Under the pieces are notes generated by a model. The model did not search any database, had not been told where the DNA came from, and saw nothing but the letters and a program-made list of their open reading frames with translations. A DNA stretch of 6,991 nucleotides. It comes from JANWWM01 sp046719715 (GTDB taxonomy: Bacteria; Bacteroidota; Chlorobiia; Chlorobiales; Thermochlorobacteraceae). Below, in pieces: positions 1-5,302 of the stretch. A program made the position numbers and the translations under genes. The stretch spans positions 1-6,991 of the forward strand of contig JBDNCJ010000098.1 of the NCBI GenBank assembly GCA_046719715.1, read 5' to 3'. Every line of letters begins with the position of its first letter. Position 1 is the first letter of the stretch.

Positions 1-99
1 CGCTTCGCTGAATTTTTCCAAACGAGATTGCGCCACGAGCGTGAAAGCAAGAAGGGAAAGCAATATCCCGACGGCGACTCTTTGAATCAAATCCAACAA
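1..99 (-). CDS. N-terminus of an exported protein (partial, runs off the left edge)
   Basis: This minus-strand frame is open from 99 down to base 1 and gives 33 residues beginning (L)LDLIQRVAVGILLSLLAF. It has the layout of a Sec signal peptide: a short N-region with an arginine at residue 7, a hydrophobic core at about residues 8-22, and a likely signal peptidase I site after T-L-V-A, just before Q24. The L,D-transpeptidase in this window has the same A-Q junction. The frame is closed by a stop at 108-106, so the start must be TTG at 99, TTG at 96 or TTG at 90; no ATG and no clear ribosome binding site are present. A TATATTTG box about 40 bases upstream supports transcription in this direction. 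The mature protein lies outside the window, so its function is unknown. Confidence 0.5.
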   Translation of the reverse strand, partial: MLDLIQRVAVGILLSLLAFTLVAQSRLEKFSEA

Positions 100-136
100 G
101 TAAAGTTAAGTGAACTTAGGCTTCGCTATGGCACTG

Positions 137-144
137 CAAATATA
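137..144 (-). promoter_or_regulatory. Bacteroidota-type -7 promoter box for the left-edge gene
   Basis: On the minus strand this reads TATATTTG, a full match to the TAnnTTTG -7 element used by the primary sigma factor of Bacteroidota. It would place transcription start near base 130 and leave a leader of about 30 bases before the TTG start at 99. No good TTTG -33 element sits 19-21 bases upstream, only a T-rich run. The assignment rests on one short motif in the right place and orientation. Confidence 0.35.
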
Positions 145-155
145 ACGGTTGACGC

Positions 156-169
156 CATCAGTGCTGATG
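156..169. promoter_or_regulatory. Operator-like dyad CATCAG-TG-CTGATG
   Basis: Two perfect 6-bp arms are separated by 2 bp, with the inner edge about 12 bp upstream of the TATATTTG box of the left-edge gene. That is where a repressor could overlap the promoter spacer. A dyad this short can occur by chance, and no regulator is encoded nearby. Confidence 0.2.
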
Positions 170-195
170 AAAAAATGCGGTCGTGCTATAAAAAT

Positions 196-299
196 GTGTT
201 CGTCATTCCGAGCATCGCGAGGAATCCACTTGACGCGCTCGGCGAGGCTCGCTGATGGATTCTTCACTGCGCTGACGCTTCGTTTAGGATGACAAACAC
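196..299. repeat. Dispersed inverted-repeat element (GTCATTCC type)
   Basis: The ends are inverted copies: 196-209 (GTGTTCGTCATTCC) matches the reverse complement of 286-299 at 11 of 14 positions. A second inverted pair lies inside: 219-228 against the reverse complement of 256-265, 9 of 10. The middle (about 235-252) is GC-rich and self-complementary (GCGAG-G-CTCGC). The whole unit can fold into one long imperfect hairpin. Non-coding, hairpin-forming repeats beginning GTCATTCCGAGC and containing GAGGAATCC are common in many copies across bacterial genomes, including Bacteroidota and Chlorobiota. No transposase is present, so this would be a non-autonomous MITE-like or REP-like unit. A degraded half copy lies at 2325-2361. 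Confidence 0.65.
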
Positions 300-335
300 A
301 AAAAAGTTACATGACCAAAAATGTCGCCACTTCCC

Positions 336-387
336 CACAGCCCTATGGGAAAAGCCTGCAAGTATTTTCATTTTCCCATAGGTTGTG
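336..387. repeat. Strong hairpin (12-bp perfect inverted repeat) upstream of the gene at 466
   Basis: CCTATGGGAAAA at 342-353 is perfectly complementary to TTTTCCCATAGG at 371-382. After one bulged C (341), the stem continues for five more pairs (336-340 with 383-387, including one G-U). The loop is 17 bases (354-370). No T-run follows the stem on the plus strand, so it is not a textbook intrinsic terminator. It lies 79 bases before the ATG at 466 and could be a leader structure, a small-RNA element, or the end of a transcript from outside. The stretch from 300 to 465 contains nothing else I can support. Confidence 0.5.
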
Positions 388-465
388 TAGAAAGGGTTTG
401 CGTCTTTCACGTTAGATTTCTTCCATTCAACAAGACATTTTCAACATGCAAATGGAGAACTTCAC

Positions 466-693
466 ATGGTAACCATTACAGTTTATCGCTCTTCAGATGG
501 CAAGCCTGTCAAGGGGGCGCGGGTTAGGATTTCTTGGTATGGTATCACTAACGGGATAACGGCTGAAGTCTATACGGATAGCGACGGCGAAGCCCACATT
601 AACACTACGGGCGGACGCAGAGGCACGATTTTCGTGAACGGCAATAATGTGTTCGAAGGGTCTATCTCAGGAAAAGAGATTATTCACATCTGA
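466..693 (+). CDS. Small beta-rich protein, possibly Ig-like or carboxypeptidase-regulatory-like fold
   Basis: This is a 75-residue protein starting at an ATG with a GGAG eight bases upstream (454-457), one of the few recognisable ribosome binding sites in the window. The sequence alternates short hydrophobic strands with Gly/Asp/Asn turns. The pattern V-T-I-T-V-Y-R-S-S-D-G-K-P-V-K-G-A-R-V (2-20), then a T-D-S-D-G-E-A segment (37-43), resembles the core of small transthyretin-like or carboxypeptidase-regulatory-like domains (an opening beta strand, a D-G-x-P-V turn, then T-D-x-D-G). It has no signal peptide and no membrane segment, so it is probably cytoplasmic. The gene at 731 follows after 37 bases in the same direction, suggesting an operon leader position. 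The fold is inferred from pattern only, and no function is claimed. Confidence 0.65.
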   Translation: MVTITVYRSSDGKPVKGARVRISWYGITNGITAEVYTDSDGEAHINTTGGRRGTIFVNGNNVFEGSISGKEIIHI

Positions 694-730
694 CTTTTAA
701 CTGCATTTTAACAATAAACATCATAAAGCC

Positions 731-982
731 ATGATTAAAAATCAAGTTATCAAAGTTACGCTTACTGGAGGGTTAATCGGTCTATTCGTTGGGGAACCAA
801 GAAAGAAATTAGAAGACAAAATTCAAGACGAAAATAATCGCGGATGGCGTGTAATTCAGGTTTTGCCCGATACACCATCAAACTTGCTTATTCAACTTGG
901 AAGATTACTTCTACTCCTTGTTACCTTCTTCCTCTATACAGTATCAGACGGCTATCTGGTGATTCTCGAGAAAAAGGATTGA
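731..982 (+). CDS. Small single-span membrane protein, paralogue of the next gene's N-terminus
   Basis: This is an 83-residue protein of a family I do not recognise. Residues 1-45 form a polar domain containing VIKVTLTGGLIGLF and GWRVIQV. Residues 51-70 are a strongly hydrophobic segment (NLLIQLGRLLLLLVTFFLYT), and a short charged tail ends in EKKD. Over its whole length it aligns with residues 1-82 of the protein encoded at 1010, with shared blocks VIK, GGL-GLF, GWRVIQV, NLL and YT, and about 45% identity by eye. The two are a tandem duplication, with this copy lacking the SH3b extension. The GW-V pattern loosely recalls small DUF4177-like domains, but I would not assign that family. The start is an ATG without a clear ribosome binding site, 37 bases after the gene at 466. 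Confidence 0.7.
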   Translation: MIKNQVIKVTLTGGLIGLFVGEPRKKLEDKIQDENNRGWRVIQVLPDTPSNLLIQLGRLLLLLVTFFLYTVSDGYLVILEKKD

Positions 983-1009
983 GATAATCAAACTTAAATT
1001 CGGAAAACG

Positions 1010-1804
1010 ATGCAGAACAAGGTAATTAAGATTACGCTTCCAGGAGGGCTCCTTGGTTTATTTTTTGGAAATGCTCGCGAGACATTGGAACGTCAAATTC
1101 AAAAAGAGAACGAGTCAGGCTGGAGGGTAATTCAAGTTGAAAACCATCTGATTAAGAACCTCCTGAACTATACCATTGATTTAATTATACTTTTGCTGAC
1201 GCTACTAGTCTATACACGCGGTAGCGAATATTATATCAAGTTGGAACGCGAATCGAGGCCAAGTTCGGACATCTCTGATGAGTTTTTTGAGTTCGGCAAA
1301 ATTACGTTAGATGATTTGAAAAAAAAATTCATTGAACTTCCTACCTTACAAAAGAGTGCGGTCATCGTAGTGCCAATACTCTACATTCTTCTGGCTTTTT
1401 ATACATTTGTGCCGCCATATCTGGCAGAAATCGGGCTGATTTTTGACGGGGTATTTTACGAGCGAATAGGCGATTTACCTGAATCTTCGCCCGTAGCAGG
1501 TTCAAAAAGACAGAAGTCAGATCCTTTGCCCGCAACAGTGCCGCCTGAACAACCACAGCAGCCCGCTCCGCCGCAAGCGCAACCCACTCCCGCGCCAAGC
1601 ACGGGGGGCTCATCAATCGGCGTTCTCACCGGTGAAGGCGTTCGTTTGCGAAGTTCAATGGATAAAACCAGCAAAACGAACATTATCGATAAATTTGCAA
1701 AAGGCACACAGGTTCAAATTCTGGAAAATCATGGCGAGTGGCTTAGAGTGCGCGTTAATGGTAAAGAAGGCTTTATGGCCGCTCAATTTGTTCAACCTCA
1801 ATGA
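1010..1804 (+). CDS. Membrane protein with C-terminal SH3b domain
   Basis: This 264-residue protein has four parts. Residues 1-48 repeat the N-terminal domain of the preceding paralogue. Residues about 50-69 and 116-134 are hydrophobic and probably membrane-spanning, separated by a charged loop. Residues 172-197 are a proline/glutamine-rich linker. Residues 203-263 form a bacterial SH3 (SH3b) domain, with the typical V-R-L-R-S opening (211-215), a K-G-T-x-V hinge (231-235), G-E-W-L-R-V (242-247) and G-F-M-A (254-257). Bacterial SH3b domains commonly bind peptidoglycan or peptides. The next gene encodes a wall-modifying L,D-transpeptidase and overlaps this stop by four bases (ATGA), so the two are probably translated together. 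If both hydrophobic segments span the membrane, the N-terminal domain and SH3b lie on the same side. A periplasmic SH3b is the more sensible reading but is not proven. Confidence 0.8.
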   Translation: MQNKVIKITLPGGLLGLFFGNARETLERQIQKENESGWRVIQVENHLIKNLLNYTIDLIILLLTLLVYTRGSEYYIKLERESRPSSDISDEFFEFGKITLDDLKKKFIELPTLQKSAVIVVPILYILLAFYTFVPPYLAEIGLIFDGVFYERIGDLPESSPVAGSKRQKSDPLPATVPPEQPQQPAPPQAQPTPAPSTGGSSIGVLTGEGVRLRSSMDKTSKTNIIDKFAKGTQVQILENHGEWLRVRVNGKEGFMAAQFVQPQ

Positions 1805-2289
1805 AACATTTGACCCTTTTAGCGACGCTCTGGCTCTCACTTGCCGCGTCGCTCTCGGCGCAGACGCGCATCGTGATTGATAAAAGCGAGTTTACCCTAA
1901 CGCTTTACGACGGCACGGAACTCGTCAAGGTCTATCCCGTTGCCGTTGGCAAAAATCCCGGTGATAAAGAGAAAGTCGGCGACCATCGCACGCCCGTCGG
2001 CAAGTTTCGCATCGTGAATATCCAAGACGCAAGCGCGTGGACGCACGACTTCAAAGACGGCAAAGGCGAAATCAAAGGGGCTTACGGACCTTGGTTTCTG
2101 CGCCTCTACACAGGCAACGACGCAACCGCTTCGGGCAAAGCGTGGAAAGGTATCGGCATTCACGGCACGCACGTGCCCGAATCCATCGGCACTTGTGCCA
2201 CCGAAGGCTGTATCCGCCTCAAAAACAACGACGTCGCCGACCTCAAACGGCGTGTGAGTATCGGCACGCCCGTTGAAATCAAGGAGTAG
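1801..2289 (+). CDS. Exported L,D-transpeptidase (YkuD / ErfK family)
   Basis: This is a 162-residue enzyme of the YkuD fold, which in this family cuts and joins peptidoglycan stem peptides through a cysteine thioester (3-3 cross-links or attachment of partners). Residues 1-20 are a signal peptide with a likely cut between SLSA and QTR, so it acts in the periplasm. The catalytic region is visible: T-P-V-G-K-F (64-69), G-I-H-G-T (119-123, catalytic His121), then T-E-G-C-I-R-L (134-140, catalytic Cys137, Arg139). The usual [S/T]HGC motif has Glu135 instead of His, a substitution seen in some family members. There is no separate wall-binding domain; the SH3b protein encoded just upstream could supply one. 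The start overlaps the previous stop in ATGA, with no ribosome binding site of its own, which suggests translational coupling. It is probably the last gene of the operon. Confidence 0.9.
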   Translation: MKHLTLLATLWLSLAASLSAQTRIVIDKSEFTLTLYDGTELVKVYPVAVGKNPGDKEKVGDHRTPVGKFRIVNIQDASAWTHDFKDGKGEIKGAYGPWFLRLYTGNDATASGKAWKGIGIHGTHVPESIGTCATEGCIRLKNNDVADLKRRVSIGTPVEIKE

Positions 2290-2324
2290 TCGAGTTGCAA
2301 CATCGGCTCAATGCTTCTGCACGA

Positions 2325-2361
2325 TTCATTCTGAACGAAGCGAAAGCAGAGCGAAAATTCC
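2325..2361. repeat. Degraded half copy of the GTCATTCC-type repeat
   Basis: Read forward, these 37 bases match the reverse complement of 257-293 (the right half of the element at 196-299) without gaps at 27 of 37 positions, including an unbroken AACGAAGCG. It lies just after the L,D-transpeptidase stop. The partner half is missing, so it is a solo, decayed arm. The rest of the 2290-2393 gap holds only a weak hairpin. Confidence 0.5.
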
Positions 2362-2363
2362 AA

Positions 2364-2382
2364 AAACGTTAGCCCTACGTTT
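2364..2382. terminator. Weak candidate bidirectional terminator between convergent genes
   Basis: AAACGT (2364-2369) and ACGTTT (2377-2382) form a 6-bp stem around a 7-base loop, with A-rich sequence on the left and T-rich sequence on the right. The position, between the convergent genes ending at 2289 and 2394, suits a shared terminator. The stem is short and AT-rich, so the call is weak. Confidence 0.25.
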
Positions 2383-2393
2383 CACTTTTAACC

Positions 2394-3176
2394 TCATTTG
2401 TGCAGGGCGAGAAGCACGAAAAAGACAATGACCAAAATCGATTCGCTATACACGGCAAAGGTGAAGGATTGGCGCGGGGAAATGGAGTTCATAATGGAGA
2501 GTGTAATAAACGCCCCGACCAAAGTGGCGACGCTTGCGCCAAAAATGTAAAAGAGGATAATCGATAGCGAGGCAAGGAGGCTAAAAAAAGCCCCAATCCC
2601 AAAGCGGACGACCGAATTGGAACGCTCATAAACCGATGGCGGATAAGGCGTTGCAGGCATCGTCGCCGAAACCTTTGGAACGGAAAAATAAAACTCGGAA
2701 CTCAGCGCGGGAAGTTGAAAAGCGACGGACGGCGCGGCTGGGTCGCTGTTTTCGTTTTGGGCAAGCGGTTTAGCCTGCTCCGTTGCGGCGTCGGGAACTT
2801 TGAGTTTCTCGATGTCAATCTCCCAGAGTCCTTCCGCCTTTAATTGTTTCGCGGCGTAAGTGAGGCACAAATACGTATGTTCCTGAAAACTGCCGATTTT
2901 CTTCCCCTCTTGGAGTTCGGTGAGATGGTTTTTGAGCGTTCGAAGGCTCAACGGTCTATCCTCTTCGGATTGCAATTCGTCGAGCTTGATGTCTTGTAAG
3001 GTCGTTCGTGATTCCTTTTGAATGCTTTGGAGGTATCGAGAGGCGGCTTTCCTCAGGATTTCGTGCGCCTGTTGAAGGTGATTGACCCCTTGAAACGGTG
3101 GTTCAGAGAGCCTTTGATAGAGATACTCGTGATTTAAAAGGTATTTGGTTGATTTCTGTCGTAACGAAGAGGGCAT
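2394..3176 (-). CDS. Uncharacterised protein with helical N-terminal region and C-terminal membrane segments
   Basis: I do not recognise this 260-residue protein. Residues 1-127 are polar and helical in character. The part at 76-118 (L-S-L-R-T-L-K-N-H-L, then F-Q-E-H-T-Y-L-C-L-T-Y-A-A) loosely recalls helix-turn-helix-like N-terminal domains of many Bacteroidota proteins, but this is only a resemblance. Residues 128-180 are a proline/alanine-rich linker. The C-terminal part holds three hydrophobic stretches, about 190-212, 213-230 and 240-258, likely membrane-spanning. The N-terminal domain has no signal peptide and is probably cytoplasmic. The start at 3176 is an ATG without a Shine-Dalgarno sequence. 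The gene stands alone, divergent from the TPR kinase and convergent with the transpeptidase, so context gives no firm hint of function. A membrane-tethered regulator is one possibility. Confidence 0.65.
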   Translation of the reverse strand: MPSSLRQKSTKYLLNHEYLYQRLSEPPFQGVNHLQQAHEILRKAASRYLQSIQKESRTTLQDIKLDELQSEEDRPLSLRTLKNHLTELQEGKKIGSFQEHTYLCLTYAAKQLKAEGLWEIDIEKLKVPDAATEQAKPLAQNENSDPAAPSVAFQLPALSSEFYFSVPKVSATMPATPYPPSVYERSNSVVRFGIGAFFSLLASLSIILFYIFGASVATLVGAFITLSIMNSISPRQSFTFAVYSESILVIVFFVLLALHK

Positions 3177-3198
3177 ATTTGGTAGCGATTTTAATCAA

Positions 3199-3212
3199 AA
3201 AAGCGGGCTTTT
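3199..3212. promoter_or_regulatory. Dyad AAAAGC-GG-GCTTTT in the divergent intergenic region
   Basis: This is a perfect 6+2+6 inverted repeat 23 bases upstream of the minus-strand ATG at 3176. The two-base centre is too tight for an RNA hairpin with the full stem, so a protein-binding site is the more natural reading. It is short enough to be chance. Confidence 0.2.
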
Positions 3213-3231
3213 ATCTCTTTCCCATTGTTTC

Positions 3232-3271
3232 CCTAAAAGTTTCCTTGTTTTTCCTTGATTTCCAACCCAGA
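3232..3271 (+). repeat. 40-bp direct repeat, copy 1
   Basis: These 40 bases recur at 3297-3336 with 38 of 40 identical (differences at 3240/3305 and 3268/3333). The start-to-start distance is 65 bp. Each copy contains CTTG-TTTTT-CCTTG internally. In this copy, the position equivalent to the promoter box of copy 2 reads CAGAGTTT, so it lacks the TAnnTTTG consensus. Confidence 0.85.
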
Positions 3272-3296
3272 GTTTAACGAACACCAATTCTTCTTT

Positions 3297-3336
3297 CCTA
3301 AAAGCTTCCTTGTTTTTCCTTGATTTCCAACCTAGA
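3297..3336 (+). repeat. 40-bp direct repeat, copy 2
   Basis: This is the second copy of the repeat at 3232-3271. Its last bases run into TAGATTTG (3333-3340), so the repeat unit covers the core of a likely promoter for the TPR kinase gene. The 25 bases between the copies (3272-3296) are unrelated to the repeat. Confidence 0.85.
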
Positions 3337-3340
3337 TTTG
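3310..3340 (+). promoter_or_regulatory. Bacteroidota-type promoter for the TPR kinase
   Basis: TTG at 3310-3312 and TAGATTTG at 3333-3340 are separated by 20 bases. This fits the Bacteroidota -33 (TTG) / -7 (TAnnTTTG) arrangement with its 19-21 base spacer. Transcription would start near 3347, leaving a leader of about 47 bases before the ATG at 3394. It would also exclude the upstream in-frame TTG at 3310 as a start codon. No mapped transcript is available, so this rests on consensus match alone. Confidence 0.45.
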
Positions 3341-3393
3341 CAGAAAGCCATTCGAAAAACAAAAATCCTGACAAACATTACGCTCGTGAAACT

Positions 3394-5220
3394 ATGCCCG
3401 ACCTTCACTTTTCTGAAAAGTTGCCTTCCGACGCGGAAATCCAGTCGCTATGTCTGAAACTCTTGAGTAAGGACCCGTCGCTGACGGTTGATGAGAAGAA
3501 ACACGACGCACAGCGATTATTGGAGTATGCAAAGAGATATGGGCAAAAGGAGTGGTATGCGATTGCGATGTTTCATATTTCCTATTTCACAAGTGTTTTA
3601 GAGAACAACTATGACTTGGCGATTGCACAATGTCAAGAAGCCTTACAGATTTTCCTTCAGTTTGAGAACGACAGGTATGCCGCAATGTCGTATATGAGTT
3701 TAAGTAATTTTTATCTTCGAAAGTTCGATTATCGCAGTGCCTTGCAGGCAATTGAGAAACAGATTCCCCTGACGCGAAAGCACCATAATGTTCCATCTGA
3801 AATTGCGGCGATGATAAATCGTGGTCGGATACATCGGTATATGGGCAATTATGAAAAAGCATTGCAGGATTTACAAGAAGCACTGCGTTTATCATACACC
3901 GCCAACTACGATGGAACGCGCGCGAGCATTTTCATCAATCTCTGCGCCATTTACGGGGACATTCAAGATTATCCGAAGTGCATAAAAACGGCTGATGAAG
4001 GATTGGCTTTGGCGGGCATTTGCAAGAACAAACGAGAGTATGCGGCGTTACTTCTTAATAAATCATCGGCACTCGGAGCATTGAAACGATATGATGAGGC
4101 GATAGAAATTGGGCTTCAAGGGATTGATGTTTTGAAGGAATTAAACGACCAATGGACTTTATCTTCGGCGATGCAAGTTCTCGGGCAGTTATATGTTGGT
4201 GTAAATCGTTATGAGCAAGCGGTTGACGCGTTTGAAAAAAGTCTTCAACATGCGCGAGCCTCTGGTCATAAAAATCAAGAGGCAACGACACTCGTCTCGC
4301 TCTCGCAGGTGCTGTGTGTAAGCGGCGACAGGAATCGCGCCATGAGTGCGGCAAAAGCCGCCGAAGAAGTGGCAACTCAAATTGATGACAAGCGGAATTT
4401 GTATGGCGCGCACATCTCCCTATCTGAAATTTATGAACAACTGGGCGATCACGCGCAAGCCCTTTTTTACTTCAAACGCTATCACGCGCTCAAAGAGGAA
4501 ATGTTCAACGAAGAATCGGGCAAGCGGTTGAAGAATCTGCAAGTCTTGCACGATGTTGAGCAGGCGCGCTTGAAAGAGCGCGAATCGATTCGCTCGAAAT
4601 TGCACTCCGACGTGCTCTCGGCGATTGTGCGCATTCATCGGTGGTCGGTGCCGCTATGCGAGTCGTTAGATGACCTTCCCGAAGCGTTGCGCGACTCGGT
4701 GGAGCTCATCTACGAGACGTCAAAGTCGCTCGATGTAAAGGTTCGACATTTTCAATTCGGCTTGTCGGAGAAGGCGAAATCGGTTTATGAGGTGTGCAAA
4801 CACTTGGAGAAGATATCGCGCGAAATTTTGGAGGACGTTGCACGATTAGACGTGCTTGGAATCGGTCAGGAAATGCGCGAGGTGGAAATGGCGGCGGACG
4901 CGCGAGACGCGGTCGTGGATATTACGCAGCTGGCAATGACGAACATCTGGAAGCACGCAGGCGCGGCGCAAGTCACCTTGCAATTTGCAATCACGGGCGA
5001 AGGCTTTGAGATGAACATCCGCGACGATGGAAAAGGCTTTAACGTGGAATCGGTGCCGGCAATCGGCGGGGTCAGCGATATGAAGATGCTGGCGGAGCAA
5101 GTCGGGGCAAAGTTGAAGATGACAACGACCCTGAAAACGCCCGTTAATTCTGGCGGAACGCAAATCTTCTTTTCACTGCCCTTGACGAAGCTGAAGGGCA
5201 CGCAAACTTTTTCTGAATGA
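3394..5220 (+). CDS. Soluble TPR-domain sensor histidine kinase (NarL/LiaS-type core)
   Basis: This 608-residue protein starts at ATG 3394; an in-frame TTG at 3310 would add 28 residues but lies inside a repeat and probable promoter. Eight TPR-like repeats fill about residues 54-367. A helical linker (to about 395) leads to a HisKA_3-like dimerisation segment, K-E-R-E-S-I-R-S-K-L-H-S-D (394-406) with candidate phospho-acceptor His404. The ATPase domain shows an N box at 510-523 with Asn517, Lys520 and His521, a G1 box D-D-G-K-G-F (544-549) and a G-G-V-S-D-M segment (558-563). Two family-typical acidic residues are absent: the residue after His404 is Ser, and the N-box Glu is Leu513. No signal peptide or membrane span is seen, so it should sense a cytoplasmic partner through the TPRs. 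Its likely partner is the regulator at 5955, now separated by a toxin-antitoxin pair. Confidence 0.85.
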   Translation: MPDLHFSEKLPSDAEIQSLCLKLLSKDPSLTVDEKKHDAQRLLEYAKRYGQKEWYAIAMFHISYFTSVLENNYDLAIAQCQEALQIFLQFENDRYAAMSYMSLSNFYLRKFDYRSALQAIEKQIPLTRKHHNVPSEIAAMINRGRIHRYMGNYEKALQDLQEALRLSYTANYDGTRASIFINLCAIYGDIQDYPKCIKTADEGLALAGICKNKREYAALLLNKSSALGALKRYDEAIEIGLQGIDVLKELNDQWTLSSAMQVLGQLYVGVNRYEQAVDAFEKSLQHARASGHKNQEATTLVSLSQVLCVSGDRNRAMSAAKAAEEVATQIDDKRNLYGAHISLSEIYEQLGDHAQALFYFKRYHALKEEMFNEESGKRLKNLQVLHDVEQARLKERESIRSKLHSDVLSAIVRIHRWSVPLCESLDDLPEALRDSVELIYETSKSLDVKVRHFQFGLSEKAKSVYEVCKHLEKISREILEDVARLDVLGIGQEMREVEMAADARDAVVDITQLAMTNIWKHAGAAQVTLQFAITGEGFEMNIRDDGKGFNVESVPAIGGVSDMKMLAEQVGAKLKMTTTLKTPVNSGGTQIFFSLPLTKLKGTQTFSE

Positions 5221-5227
5221 AGCAACG
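5138..5227 (+). repeat. 90-bp direct repeat, copy A (3' end of the TPR kinase gene)
   Basis: This segment covers the last 27 codons of the kinase gene, its stop, and seven bases beyond. It recurs at 5849-5938 with an exact offset of 711 bp, 85 of 90 identical and no gaps. Differences are at 5145, 5162, 5166, 5172 and 5192. Sequence similarity ends sharply on both sides (5137/5848 and 5228/5939). Confidence 0.95.
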
Positions 5228-5255
5228 GCAAAGTTACAAGTCGTTTTTTTGCCGT
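5225..5255 (+). terminator. Hairpin after the kinase gene, possible weak terminator
   Basis: ACGGCAAA (5225-5232) pairs perfectly with TTTGCCGT (5248-5255) around a 15-base loop. The T-run lies in the loop and right arm, and a second T-run (GCTTTTT) follows at 5261-5267. It is an imperfect intrinsic terminator at best. It straddles the left junction of the inserted segment, so it could limit read-through from the kinase into the toxin-antitoxin genes. Confidence 0.3.
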
Positions 5256-5302
5256 AAGCAGCTTTTTATATTCAAGCCTAATCGATATAAGTGAGCTTAA
5301 TC

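Noticed and set aside
28..255. Plus-strand frame of 75 codons across the left edge
   Set aside because: It runs antisense to a convincing signal-peptide frame and ends inside the dispersed repeat. It has no ribosome binding site or family-like pattern, and the start is not ATG.
413..420. TAGATTTC as a promoter box for the gene at 466
   Set aside because: One base differs from TAnnTTTG and no TTG or TTTG lies 19-21 bases upstream.
446..472. Tiny upstream frame (MQMENFTW) whose stop overlaps the start of the gene at 466
   Set aside because: The geometry would suit translational coupling, but nine codons including the stop are easily chance, and the GGAG site is placed for the ATG at 466.
321..527. 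Plus-strand frame of 68 codons
   Set aside because: It reads through the perfect hairpin and overlaps the better supported gene at 466, which has a GGAG site. The translation has no protein-like pattern.
3310..3393. Extended N-terminus of the TPR kinase from TTG 3310
   Set aside because: The added 28 residues are coded by the direct repeat and the likely promoter box. ATG 3394 gives a sensible start downstream of the inferred transcription start.
4846..5231. Long minus-strand frames antisense to the kinase core
   Set aside because: They are shadow frames of a well-supported gene on the other strand, with no family pattern of their own.
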